Shown one piece after another: positions 1-7,785 of a stretch of DNA of 64,000 nucleotides. Within the stretch, counting starts at the first letter, position 1; every line of letters begins with the position of its first letter. The notes under the pieces were generated by a model that had not been told where the DNA came from, searched no databases, and saw only the letters and a program-made list of their open reading frames with translations. The DNA comes from an uncultured Porphyromonadaceae bacterium. Its GTDB lineage: Bacteria; Bacteroidota; Bacteroidia; Bacteroidales; Muribaculaceae. The stretch is from assembly GCA_945873625.1 (NCBI GenBank), contig CAMCDS010000007.1, forward strand, positions 1-64,000. The letters run 5' to 3'. Position numbers and translations under genes: made by a program.

Positions 1-52
1 GAGCACGACCTTGCCAAGGTCGGGGTCGCGGGTTCGAGTCCCGTTTTTCGCT
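1..52 (+). tRNA. tRNA-Gly(GCC), 5'-truncated by window edge
   Basis: This is the 3' part of a glycine tRNA: anticodon stem-loop with TTGCCAA loop (anticodon GCC), T arm GGTTCGAGTCC and acceptor 3' strand TTTTCGC. It is identical to the corresponding part of the complete copy at 1626-1698. No CCA is encoded. The D arm and 5' acceptor strand lie outside the window. Confidence 0.95.
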
Positions 53-82
53 CAATCCCTCGCTTATTTCTATAAGCTGAAT

Positions 83-166
83 GTCCGGGTGGCGGAATTG
101 GTAGACGCGCTACTTTGAGGGGGTAGTGGCCATTAGGCCGTGTGAGTTCGATTCTCATCTCGGACA
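83..166 (+). tRNA. tRNA-Leu(GAG)
   Basis: An 84-nt class II tRNA. Acceptor GTCCGGG pairs with CTCGGAC, the anticodon loop TTGAGGG gives GAG (reads Leu CUC/CUU), and there is a long variable arm (TGGCCATTAGGCCG) before the T arm. It lies 30 bp after the tRNA-Gly and ahead of a terminator, so the two are co-transcribed. A copy identical over its whole length occurs at 1729-1812. Confidence 0.96.
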
Positions 167-171
167 CTCTT

Positions 172-217
172 GAATCCGCAGGCTGTTCTTCACGAACCGT
201 CTGCGGATTCTTTTTTT
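172..217 (+). terminator. Rho-independent terminator of tRNA operon copy 1
   Basis: A perfect 10-bp stem (GAATCCGCAG / CTGCGGATTC) with an inner GTTC/GAAC helix is followed by seven T residues. It ends the tRNA-Gly/tRNA-Leu transcript. Confidence 0.92.
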
Positions 218-360
218 ACCACTCTCTCCTATCCCCTACAGTCAAGAGGGCATACACCCAGCCAACGGCCACGTCAGCAGAAATTCGAGCGTTTGCCGAC
301 TTTCATCTGACATGGCTTGAAATCAGCCAACAACCATATAATTCATCCACGATTCACTCC

Positions 361-1452
361 ATGAAGAAGTTGATTCTACGAGCAATGGCAGCCGCAGCTC
401 TGCTGGCTGCAGCCTCCGTTCCTTCGGCGTGCGGCCCTAAAACCGACACGACCAACTCGGAAGCAACCGACACGACGGTAAAAACGCAGCGCATAGTGGT
501 GGCTTACGTCTCTGCAAACAGCGACATAATGCCCGACCCGAAGGCCATAACCCACATCAACTACGCATTCGGACATGTCAACAAGGAGTTCAACGGCATC
601 GACATCCAAAACCCGGAACGCCTGCATAAGATCGTAACCCTGAAGGAACAGAACCCCGACCTGAAGGTTATTCTGTCGATAGGCGGCTGGGGAAGCGGGC
701 GATTCAGCGAGATGGCAGCCGACTCGGCAAACCGGACACATTTTGCCGCGGACTGCCTGCGCGTCATCAACGAGTTCGGTCTGGATGGCGTCGACATCGA
801 CTGGGAGTACCCGACAAGCTCTGAGGCCGGCATCTCGTCGTCAACCGCCGACACCGACAACTACACGCTGCTGATGCGCGACATCCGCGGCCGGATCGGT
901 AAGGACAAATCGCTGACACTCGCCACTCCCGGCAACGCGAAATACTATGACTTCCCGGCCATTCTCCCGTATGTGGATTTCATAAACATCATGTCGTACG
1001 ACATTGGCCGCGTACCCTTCCACCAGTCGCCCCTCTACGCCTCGCGCCACACCAAGCTGACGGCCGATTCGGCTCTGAAGTGCCACCTCAACGCAGGCAT
1101 CCCCAAAGAGAAACTGACACTCGGAATCCCTTTCTACGGCCGCGGATTCAAGGAGTATCCCGACTATATGGACTACAAGGACCTCAAGGTGCTCGACGGC
1201 TGCAGGATGGTGTGGGACGAAGAGGCTCGGGTGCCCTACATCGAAAACAAAGACGGCGAGCTCGTGCTGGGCTACAACGACCCGAGGTCGATCGACATCA
1301 AGTGCCGCTACATCATCGACAAGGGCCTTCTGGGAGCCATGTACTGGGAATACACCTGCGACAACCCACAGGGCGAGCTGCGCACCATCGTGGCCGACTA
1401 CATGCTCGGCCGGAAAGGGCGCGACTATGAAGCGTCGCGCAAGCAGAAGTAA
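361..1452 (+). CDS. GH18 family glycosidase (chitinase-like), predicted lipoprotein
   Basis: A 363-residue glycoside hydrolase family 18 protein expected to cleave chitin- or peptidoglycan-type N-acetylglucosaminyl glycans at the cell surface or in the periplasm. The N-terminus is a signal peptide ending at Cys24 (VPSAC), suggesting lipidation. The SIGGW strand (about residues 106-110) and the catalytic DGVDIDWEYP motif, with Glu149 as proton donor, are both intact. MSYD and MYWEYTCD further on match the later barrel strands. The ATG at 361 is preferred because the open frame upstream runs through the terminator and tRNA-Leu. The gene is flanked on both sides by tRNA cassettes, so it probably has its own promoter in 218-360. 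Soluble single-domain GH18 proteins of this size occur widely in Bacteroidota; the exact substrate is not visible. Confidence 0.9.
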   Translation: MKKLILRAMAAAALLAAASVPSACGPKTDTTNSEATDTTVKTQRIVVAYVSANSDIMPDPKAITHINYAFGHVNKEFNGIDIQNPERLHKIVTLKEQNPDLKVILSIGGWGSGRFSEMAADSANRTHFAADCLRVINEFGLDGVDIDWEYPTSSEAGISSSTADTDNYTLLMRDIRGRIGKDKSLTLATPGNAKYYDFPAILPYVDFINIMSYDIGRVPFHQSPLYASRHTKLTADSALKCHLNAGIPKEKLTLGIPFYGRGFKEYPDYMDYKDLKVLDGCRMVWDEEARVPYIENKDGELVLGYNDPRSIDIKCRYIIDKGLLGAMYWEYTCDNPQGELRTIVADYMLGRKGRDYEASRKQK

Positions 1453-1541
1453 GACTCCATCCTCCTCACCCAAACAATTATCTGACGCTTAGACCAATAG
1501 CAAATAGCGTAAATATTTTTTAAATAAATATGGGCTAAAAA

Positions 1542-1573
1542 TTTGGAGGTTTCAGAAAATTGATGTAATTTTG
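1542..1573 (+). promoter_or_regulatory. Promoter of second tRNA-Gly/tRNA-Leu operon
   Basis: TTTG at 1542-1545 and TAATTTTG at 1566-1573, separated by 20 nt, match the Bacteroidota sigma-ABfr -33/-7 consensus. The tRNA-Gly begins 52 nt after the -7 element. Confidence 0.8.
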
Positions 1574-1625
1574 CACTCGCAAAACGGAAGCATCCGCTTC
1601 ACGCTGCAAAAGCTTTTTGACAATC

Positions 1626-1698
<73 letters not shown>

Positions 1699-1728
1699 CA
1701 ATCCCTCGCTTATTTCTATAAGCTGAAT

Positions 1729-1812
1729 GTCCGGGTGGCGGAATTGGTAGACGCGCTACTTTGAGGGGGTAGTGGCCATTAGGCCGTGTGAGTTCGATTC
1801 TCATCTCGGACA
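1729..1812 (+). tRNA. tRNA-Leu(GAG), second copy
   Basis: Identical over 84 nt to the tRNA-Leu at 83-166, including the 30-bp spacer from the upstream tRNA-Gly. Spacing between the two copies is exactly 1646 bp for both tRNAs, showing duplication of the whole cassette. Confidence 0.96.
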
Positions 1813-1817
1813 CTCTT

Positions 1818-1863
1818 GAATCCGCAGACTGTTCTTCACGAACTGTCTGCGGATTCTCTTTTT
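1818..1863 (+). terminator. Rho-independent terminator of tRNA operon copy 2
   Basis: A 12-bp stem GAATCCGCAGAC / GTCTGCGGATTC with inner GTTC/GAAC helix and a T-rich tail. It differs from the first copy by two substitutions that leave the hairpin intact. Confidence 0.9.
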
Positions 1864-1916
1864 ATCTTCCACTCCCCTTCCTCTTGATGTCAATAGATTA
1901 TTCACATACCGGCCAC

Positions 1917-3002
1917 ATGAAAGCAACAAACATCAGGCATACAGGCACAAGCCGACGCACGGCGGCCTTAGTCGCGGCCATCGCCCTCGCGGCGCCGTGG
2001 TCGCCGGCAAGGAGAGGGAACGTAGTGTCGCAAACGAGCGCGACAGACACCGTCAGGATCGGCAACACGCCGACGCTCAGCTTCTACGCAATCTCCAACT
2101 CCGACAACCGAACCCGCATATTCGCGACGCTACGCTGCTCAGTAACCCCCTTCACAGTCTATAAGGCGGAATGGGTGAACTGCGAAGATACCATCGAGCC
2201 TACAGAACCTTTCACGCTGATTGCCCGCCCGGAGGCCAAGGCGGTCAGAGACGACGTATGGAACGTGGCAATCGACTTTCCGTTTAAATACAAGTTTGAC
2301 AGCACCGACGTGCTGACGCTGACCACCGATAAGGGCGTACTCCGGTGCCGCACCTCATACGAGGGACTGGCGCGCGAGCGCATGGACGCCATGAAAACCG
2401 ACTTCGAGCAGAAAATCGACTCGTCGGAACGCAAGAGCCACACGGCATGGGCAATACTCGGCACGGTGCTGTGCGCGCTGACTGCCGGCGGAGCGGCCGC
2501 CTTCATCGCCGTCAGGCGGCGGTTCATCCGCAAGCGGCAGGAGATAGAGCAGCTGTCGATGATGATAGCCGAACGCGCCGACAGCAACCTCGACCTCAAG
2601 CGCAAGGTCGACGCACTCTACGGCAGCCGACTCGATACGCTCAATATGCTATGCAACGAATATTTCGACCGCAACGATTCCGACAGACTGAGGATGAAGC
2701 TCTACGACGAAGTGGAGAAGCATATACTCTCGCTGCGCGACGCGAAAAGCATCGCCAGCCTTGAAGAGATAGTCGACACATACCTCGACGGCATACTCTC
2801 GCGCGTAAGGGAGCAGATACCCTCGCTGAGCAAAAACGACCTCACATTCCTGACATACCTCTACGCAGGATTCTCGCCTCGGGCTGTCTGCATCTTCACC
2901 GACATCAAGATAAAGAACTTCTACAACCGCCGCAGCCGCCTCAAAGAGCGCATCCTCGCCTCAGGCGCGGCCGATGCCGACTTTTTCGTGTCTAAAATGT
3001 AG
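1917..3002 (+). CDS. Membrane-anchored LuxR-like HTH regulator, Bacteroidota type
   Basis: A protein of about 361 residues. Reading from the chosen ATG there is an N-terminal hydrophobic segment, a beta-rich extracytoplasmic part (to about residue 165), one strong transmembrane helix (WAILGTVLCALTAGGAAAFI), then a basic coiled-coil and a C-terminal region ending in a helix-turn-helix-like segment (LTFLTYLYAGFSPRAVCIF, then IKNFYNRRSRLKERI). This architecture recurs in Bacteroidota as membrane-bound regulators of unknown signal. An in-frame ATG at 1887 would add 10 residues; the frame upstream of that runs back into tRNA-Leu. No partner gene is adjacent. Target genes are unknown. Confidence 0.7.
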   Translation: MKATNIRHTGTSRRTAALVAAIALAAPWSPARRGNVVSQTSATDTVRIGNTPTLSFYAISNSDNRTRIFATLRCSVTPFTVYKAEWVNCEDTIEPTEPFTLIARPEAKAVRDDVWNVAIDFPFKYKFDSTDVLTLTTDKGVLRCRTSYEGLARERMDAMKTDFEQKIDSSERKSHTAWAILGTVLCALTAGGAAAFIAVRRRFIRKRQEIEQLSMMIAERADSNLDLKRKVDALYGSRLDTLNMLCNEYFDRNDSDRLRMKLYDEVEKHILSLRDAKSIASLEEIVDTYLDGILSRVREQIPSLSKNDLTFLTYLYAGFSPRAVCIFTDIKIKNFYNRRSRLKERILASGAADADFFVSKM

Positions 3003-3013
3003 GGGCTAACGCA

Positions 3014-3063
3014 CTGATAATCACAATGAGGAATCTGCCGGTTTTCCTCTATCTGATTATCAG
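3014..3063. repeat. Interrupted palindrome with TGATAATC half-sites
   Basis: CTGATAATCA (3014-3023) is the exact reverse complement of TGATTATCAG (3054-3063), and GAGGAA/TTCCTC lies inside. No T tract follows, so it is not a classical terminator. The octamer TGATAATC recurs in the palindrome at 4093-4108 between the Crp-like and SMR genes, which makes a shared operator plausible. Confidence 0.5.
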
Positions 3064-3105
3064 ATACTTACCTCAGCGACTGAGGACTAAAAACAGCCTC
3101 GATTT

Positions 3106-3137
3106 CTTGGGGGCGCCGCCGGAAGGCGCTAACTTTG
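3106..3137 (+). promoter_or_regulatory. Promoter of small secreted protein gene
   Basis: TTG at 3107-3109 and TAACTTTG at 3130-3137 with 20-nt spacing fit the Bacteroidota -33/-7 promoter. The ATG at 3168 follows 30 nt later. The palindrome at 3014-3063 lies just upstream. Confidence 0.7.
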
Positions 3138-3167
3138 CAGCGCAAATCTTCTAAAAACACATTCAAG

Positions 3168-3497
3168 ATGAAAAGAAATTTCATTTGCGCAGCCCTTGCG
3201 CTCTGCGCCCTCTGCGCCTCCGCAGAACTTCGATTCCAAAGCCTCGACAACAAACGCGACACCAACATCTCACTGACCGAATCCGACGGTCGCAGCGACA
3301 TCAGAATCACCGATGCCGTGTTCCACAACGGCGGCAAGGCCTTCCCTGTGAAGAACGTGAAATGCGAGACGAAAGACGGGCAGACCCGCTACCAGCTGAA
3401 GTTCAAGCGCCTCACCACATTCAAGAACTGCTACCTCACACTTAAGGCCGACGGCAGAGAGCAGACCATCGACATACAGAGCCGACTGCTGGAATGA
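3168..3497 (+). CDS. Small secreted protein, unknown function
   Basis: A 109-residue protein with a clear signal peptide (MKRNFICAALALCALCASA). The mature part is short, polar and beta-rich with Lys/Arg clusters. No domain is recognised. The start at 3168 is chosen because it begins the signal peptide and follows a good promoter; an upstream in-frame ATG at 3135 overlaps the promoter. It ends 3 bp before the stop of the convergent Crp/Fnr-type gene. Confidence 0.7.
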   Translation: MKRNFICAALALCALCASAELRFQSLDNKRDTNISLTESDGRSDIRITDAVFHNGGKAFPVKNVKCETKDGQTRYQLKFKRLTTFKNCYLTLKADGREQTIDIQSRLLE

Positions 3498-3500
3498 TGC

Positions 3501-4073
3501 TCAGCGCCGCGACACAAGCCGGCCGCGGATGCGGCTGAGACTTACCGGCGTGATTCCCAGATATGAGGCCACGTATTCGAGCGGCAGGCGGTTGAGCAGC
3601 GTGCCGTGGCGGCTGACGAAATCGGCATACCGCTCCGTGGCCGTGGTGTAGAGGTGGGGGATGAGACACTTCTCGGCTCTCAAGATGTCTTTCTCGGCAA
3701 ACTTCCTCCCCCAGTTGGCTATCTCTATGTCTTCGCCGTAGAGGCTCTCAAGACCGCTCTTCCTGATTCTGTAAAGCTCGGTGTCCTCAATGGCCTCTAC
3801 GGTCTCGTAGCCGGGAAGTCCGTTGACGTAGCTCTCCATCGAGACAACTACTGCGCCCTCCTCGCCGAACCAGAATGTAACCTCCCGCCCGGCGGCATCG
3901 ACGTAGGCCCTGACGAGGCCGCGCTTCACGAAATAGACGTTGCGGTCCACAGTCTGCGAATCGATTATCACGGAGCCGCGCCGGAAAGACACCTCGTCGG
4001 CTATCGACAGCATCTTCTCCACCGCTGAATCGGAAATGCGGCATACGCCAAGGAGTATATCGGCCAGTTTCAT
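3501..4073 (-). CDS. Crp/Fnr-family transcriptional regulator
   Basis: A 190-residue regulator. Residues about 10-110 form the cyclic-nucleotide-binding-like beta barrel (RRGSVIIDSQ, VKRGLVRAYV, ETVEAIEDTELYRI). The C-terminus carries a winged-helix HTH with the recognition region LPLEYVASYLGITPVSLSRI. There is no Fnr-type N-terminal cysteine cluster, so oxygen sensing by an Fe-S cluster is unlikely. It is divergent from the SMR exporter, with a palindrome in the 87-bp gap, which suggests it controls the exporter and itself. The ligand is unknown. Confidence 0.88.
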   Translation of the reverse strand: MKLADILLGVCRISDSAVEKMLSIADEVSFRRGSVIIDSQTVDRNVYFVKRGLVRAYVDAAGREVTFWFGEEGAVVVSMESYVNGLPGYETVEAIEDTELYRIRKSGLESLYGEDIEIANWGRKFAEKDILRAEKCLIPHLYTTATERYADFVSRHGTLLNRLPLEYVASYLGITPVSLSRIRGRLVSRR

Positions 4074-4092
4074 TTTGCAAAATTACTTACTT

Positions 4093-4108
4093 ATTATCAA
4101 ATGATAAT
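4093..4108. promoter_or_regulatory. Candidate operator palindrome in divergent gap
   Basis: ATTATC and GATAAT flank a 4-bp centre (AAAT), a 6-bp-arm palindrome centred between the divergent Crp-like and SMR genes. Its right half TGATAATC is identical to the half-site at 3015-3022. Binding by the Crp-like protein is inference. Confidence 0.45.
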
Positions 4109-4129
4109 CGGGAAGCATCGGAAAGTTTG

Positions 4130-4137
4130 TAATTTTG
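4130..4137 (+). promoter_or_regulatory. -7 promoter element of SMR exporter
   Basis: TAATTTTG followed by CA is a standard Bacteroidota -7 box 23 nt ahead of the ATG at 4161. No clear -33 TTTG is present; the palindrome at 4093-4108 lies in its place, consistent with regulated initiation. Confidence 0.65.
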
Positions 4138-4160
4138 CACCACAAAAAGCAAATAATGAA

Positions 4161-4481
4161 ATGAACTGGATCATCCTTATCCTGGCCGGACTGATGGAGG
4201 TGGCGTTCACCTTCTGTCTCGGCAAGACAAAGACCGTCTCCGGCACCATGCAATACTGGTGGTGGGGCGGTTTTCTCGTAGCCCTCGCTCTCAGCATGTA
4301 TCTCATGGCGCGCGCGGCGCGCACCATACCCATCGGCACGGTCTATCCCGTCTGGACGGGCATCGGAGCCGTAGGAGCCGTGCTGGTCGGAATATTCTTC
4401 TTCAACGAGCCTACGGGCTTCTGGCGGATATTCTTCATCACCACACTCATCATCTCGATTGTGGGCCTTAAATGCGTATAG
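4161..4481 (+). CDS. SMR-family efflux protein, Gdx (SugE)-like
   Basis: A 106-residue four-helix small multidrug resistance protein. The essential membrane glutamate is Glu13 (AGLMEV). The IPIGTVYPVWTGIGAVGAV stretch resembles the guanidinium exporter (Gdx/SugE) subgroup more than the EmrE subgroup. Such proteins work as dual-topology dimers in the inner membrane exchanging protons for small cations. The ATG at 4161 is chosen because it starts the first helix; the frame continues upstream into the operator. No guanidine riboswitch is seen; control is more likely by the divergent Crp-like protein. A broken flavin-oxidase-like gene begins 3 bp downstream. Confidence 0.88.
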   Translation: MNWIILILAGLMEVAFTFCLGKTKTVSGTMQYWWWGGFLVALALSMYLMARAARTIPIGTVYPVWTGIGAVGAVLVGIFFFNEPTGFWRIFFITTLIISIVGLKCV

Positions 4482-4484
4482 ACC

Positions 4485-4971
4485 ATGCAACAGCCTGAAA
4501 TGCGGCGGAGCAGGCAGCTGATGCCTGAATCCGAAACTATCGACATACTCCGAAGCGCGTCAAACTGCGTGCTGTCGCTCACTGACCCCGAAGGCGGGCC
4601 TTACGGCGTGCCCCTCAGCTTCGCCTTCGACGGCCGCGGCGCTCTATTTCCACAGCGCCGTGGCCGGCAGGAAAATCGACTGCATCCGGAACGACGGCAG
4701 AGCCTCGGTATGCGTCATAGCAGCCGACGACGTGCGCCCCGAGGAATTCACCACCTATTTCAGGAGTGTCATTGCCTCGGGACGGATTTCTGTGGTCGAT
4801 GATTCGGATGAAGTGCTCAAAGGGTTGCGGCTGCTCTGCGAGAAGTATTCGCCCGGAGTCGACAGCGCGGCGGAGATAGCCTCATCCCTGCCGCGTGTGG
4901 CGGTGCTCAGACTCGATATCGAGGTGCTTTCCGGAAAGGAGGCAATCGAGCTTACCCGCAGCCGGAGCTGA
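4485..4971 (+). pseudogene. Pyridoxamine 5'-phosphate oxidase-like (NimA-type) gene, frameshifted
   Basis: The first part (4485-4643) encodes the start of a split-barrel flavoprotein including GPYGVPLSFAFDGRGA. The expected continuation YFHSAVAGRKIDCIRND is found in another frame from 4645 and runs to the stop at 4971. A single extra C at 4644, or loss of two bases, separates the halves, so as sequenced neither half makes a whole protein. All downstream sequence is otherwise intact (about 160 residues when joined), so the lesion is recent or a sequencing error. It follows the SMR gene by 3 bp and was probably in its operon. Members bind flavin and reduce or detoxify small molecules. Confidence 0.75.
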
Positions 4972-4984
4972 CCGGGCGGCGGCG

Positions 4985-6991
4985 TCAGGCGTCGGCTATC
5001 ATGGCGAGGAACTCGTCTTCGCTCAGGATGTCGATGCCGAGCAAACGGCATTTTTCGAGCTTGGAGGGGCCCATGTTCTCTCCGGCGAGCACGAAACTCG
5101 TCTTCTTCGATATGCTTCCCGAATTTTTCCCTCCGTTGTTTTCTATCAGCTCCTTGTATTCGTCGCGCGAATGTCGGGCGAACGTGCCCGAAATCACTAT
5201 CGTCTTCCCTTCGAGGGCATTCCCCTTCGGAGCCATCTTGTCGGCCGACAGCTCCATTCTCACGCCGGCGGCCGCGAGGCGGTCGATATTGTCGACGGCT
5301 ATGGGGTCGCGCAGATAATCGCAGATACACCGGGCGATGACCGGACCTATGTCGGGCACGGCCGTCAGCTCGGCCTCGCTCATCGCGCGCAGACGCTCCA
5401 TGCTTTTGACGGCCATTGCCAGACGCTTGGCCGTGGTCTCGCCCACATTCGGAATCGAAAGGGCATATACCACGCGCTCGAAAGGCACCTGCTTCGAGGC
5501 CTCGATGCCGTCGAGGATACGCCTTGCGGTCTTCTCCCCCACACGCTCGAGCTTCGACAGTTTCTCTTCAGTGAGGTCGTAGAGGTCGGCTATATGCCTC
5601 ACGAGTCCGCAGGCATAGAGCAGCTCGGCCGTCTCCTCCCCTATCCCGTCGATGTCCATCATGCGGCGGGCGCAGAAATGCTCGATCTTGCCGGTGATCT
5701 GCGGACGGCATCCGTTGGCGTTGGGACAGCGCCAGGCGGCCTCCCCCTCCACGCGCACGAGCGGAGTTCCGCACTCCGGACAGCGGCTCACAAACTCCAC
5801 TCCGGCCGCGCCGGCCTTGCGTTTGGTAAGCTCCACTCCCACTATCTTGGGGATTATCTCTCCCCCTTTCTCCACATAGAGCCAGTCGTCTTCATGAATG
5901 TCAAGCTCGCGTATGATGTCGTCGTTGTGGAGCGAGGCGCGCTTCACAACAGTACCCGACAGGAGCACCGGCTCAAGGTTGGCCACAGGGGTTACGATAC
6001 CCATGCGCCCGGTCTCGAACGAGACGAACCGCAGGGGCGTGCAGGCCCTTTCGGGATTGAACTTATAGGCGATGGCCCAGCGGGGCGACTTGGCCGTATA
6101 GCCGAGATTAAGCTGCTGACGGAGCGAGTCGACCTTGAACACCAGTCCGTCGGTGGCCACAGGGAGCTTCCTGCGCTCCTCGTCCCAGAAACGGATGTAG
6201 CGCTCCACATCCTCGAGAGAGTGAAGCCTCTGCATGGCCGACGACACCTTGAAGCCCCATTCACGCACACATTCCATACACTCGAAATGGCTGTCGGCCG
6301 GCATCTCGTCCGAGAGCAGATAATAGAACCGGGCGTCGAGATGGCGCCGGGCCACTTCGCGCGGATCCTGCATCTTCAGCGTGCCCGACGCGGCATTGCG
6401 CGGATTGGCGAAGAGGGGTTCTTCGTTGTAGGCGCGTTCGGCGTTGAGCTTTTCGAATACGTCCCAGGGCATGAGAATCTCGCCGCGTATCTCGAACTCA
6501 CGCGGCCATGGGCCGGGGGCAAGCTCAAGCGGAATGCTTCTGATGGTCTTCACGTTGGCGGTTACGTCGTCGCCCTGCGTGCCGTCGCCTCGGGTTACGG
6601 CCCTCAGCAGCCGGCCGTCGCGGTAGGTGAGCGAAATCGACGTGCCGTCAAACTTCATCTCCCCCACCACGTCGAAACTCTCGGAGCCGAGTGATTTCCT
6701 GACGCGCGCGAACCATTCGTCGACCTCCTCGGCGGAATAGGAGTTGGAGAGCGACATCATCGGCCGTGCATGCACCACGTGCTCAAACCCCTTGGTGAGG
6801 TCAGAGCCCACGCGCTGCGTAGGCGAAAGCGGGTCGAAGGCTTCGGGATTTGCGGCCTCGAGGGCTTCGAGCTCCTTCATCATCATGTCGAAATCGCGGT
6901 CGGAGATTTCCGGCGCGTTGAGCACGTAGTAATTGTGGTTGTGGCGGTTGAGCTCGGCGCGGAGCTCCTTTATGCGTGAGATGGAATCCAT
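4985..6991 (-). CDS. ligA: NAD-dependent DNA ligase
   Basis: A 668-residue ligase that seals nicks in replication and repair using NAD. Domains in order: Ia, adenylation domain with the nucleotide-accepting Lys113 in the motif KFDG (113-116; usually KIDG or KVDG) and RGDGTQGDDVT, OB fold, a four-cysteine zinc finger (CPECG ... CPN..GC), helix-hairpin-helix repeats (GIGEETAELLYACG, VGEKTARRIL, IGPVIARCI), and a C-terminal BRCT domain (LEGKTIVISGTF). The ATG at 6991 begins the canonical N-terminus (SRIKELRAELNRHNHNYY); the longer open frame upstream is truA read out of frame. It overlaps truA by 22 bp, so the two are co-transcribed. Confidence 0.97.
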   Translation of the reverse strand: MDSISRIKELRAELNRHNHNYYVLNAPEISDRDFDMMMKELEALEAANPEAFDPLSPTQRVGSDLTKGFEHVVHARPMMSLSNSYSAEEVDEWFARVRKSLGSESFDVVGEMKFDGTSISLTYRDGRLLRAVTRGDGTQGDDVTANVKTIRSIPLELAPGPWPREFEIRGEILMPWDVFEKLNAERAYNEEPLFANPRNAASGTLKMQDPREVARRHLDARFYYLLSDEMPADSHFECMECVREWGFKVSSAMQRLHSLEDVERYIRFWDEERRKLPVATDGLVFKVDSLRQQLNLGYTAKSPRWAIAYKFNPERACTPLRFVSFETGRMGIVTPVANLEPVLLSGTVVKRASLHNDDIIRELDIHEDDWLYVEKGGEIIPKIVGVELTKRKAGAAGVEFVSRCPECGTPLVRVEGEAAWRCPNANGCRPQITGKIEHFCARRMMDIDGIGEETAELLYACGLVRHIADLYDLTEEKLSKLERVGEKTARRILDGIEASKQVPFERVVYALSIPNVGETTAKRLAMAVKSMERLRAMSEAELTAVPDIGPVIARCICDYLRDPIAVDNIDRLAAAGVRMELSADKMAPKGNALEGKTIVISGTFARHSRDEYKELIENNGGKNSGSISKKTSFVLAGENMGPSKLEKCRLLGIDILSEDEFLAMIADA

Positions 6992-7785
6992 GATTTTACG
7001 ATTGATTGGGGAATGTAGGGGTAGCTCACATTCCATAAGGTCAACGCCTGGGGAGGCATGGAGGTTCCGGCCAGACAGCGGTCGCGTCCGTCGGCTATGG
7101 CGCGGAACCCGGCCGGAGTGAGCTTGCCGCGCCCCACCTCCACGAGCGTGCCGACAATGGCGCGCACCATATTGCGCAGAAACCTGTCGGCCGAAATGGT
7201 GAACACCAGCAGCGGCTCTCCGGTTACGACGCTCACGCACTCCTCCCAGCGGGCGAGACGCACGTCGCAGATGTCGGTCCTGGCATCGGAATGGAGCTTG
7301 GCGAAAGAGGTGAATTCCTCCATGTCGAGCAGCGAGGCGGCTGCCTCGTTCATGGCCTCGACATCGAGCGGCGAAGTGGCCTGCCACGAAAGCGGATGCA
7401 GGAAGGGGGTCTTGGCCTTCGACACGAAATAGCGGTAGGTGCGTTCCGTGGCGTCGAAACGCGCATGGGCGTCGTCGGCTACGGGTATGATGTCGTGGAT
7501 GGCGATATTTCTGCCGCACAGACGGTTCAGCCCGGTGAGCAGCCTGCGCTTCCCCTCCCCCTCGGTTCTCGACGGGTCGACGCCCTCGGGGAGGTCGAAG
7601 TGGGCATACATGCAGCGGGCGTTGACGCCCGTGTCGGTGCGTCCGGCACCGACCACAGGCACCTCGGCGCGGAGCACGGTGGCCAGCGCCTCTTCAAGCG
7701 TCTGCTGCACGCTCACGGCGTTGGGCTGGCGCTGCCAGCCGTGGAAGGGAGCGCCGTTGTAGGCGAGATGAATGAAAAAACGCAT
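6970..7785 (-). CDS. truA: tRNA pseudouridine(38-40) synthase
   Basis: A 271-residue enzyme that isomerises uridines in the tRNA anticodon arm. The catalytic aspartate is in GAGRTDTGVNA, and FHGWQRQPNAVSVQ and SADRFLRNMVRAIVGTL are typical family motifs. Its ATG shares one base with the stop of speA (TGATG), indicating translational coupling, and its end overlaps the start of ligA. Confidence 0.97.
   Translation of the reverse strand: MRFFIHLAYNGAPFHGWQRQPNAVSVQQTLEEALATVLRAEVPVVGAGRTDTGVNARCMYAHFDLPEGVDPSRTEGEGKRRLLTGLNRLCGRNIAIHDIIPVADDAHARFDATERTYRYFVSKAKTPFLHPLSWQATSPLDVEAMNEAAASLLDMEEFTSFAKLHSDARTDICDVRLARWEECVSVVTGEPLLVFTISADRFLRNMVRAIVGTLVEVGRGKLTPAGFRAIADGRDRCLAGTSMPPQALTLWNVSYPYIPQSIVKSWIPSHA

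Noticed and set aside
142-360. Upstream extension of the GH18 gene starting at a GTG in tRNA-Leu (and the same at 1788)
   Set aside because: The extension reads through the 3' part of tRNA-Leu and the rho-independent terminator; the signal peptide starts at 361 and the regulator at 1917.
4895-6694. Long plus-strand open frame opposite ligA
   Set aside because: It is an antisense shadow caused by GC-rich codon usage; ligA on the other strand has all its motifs.
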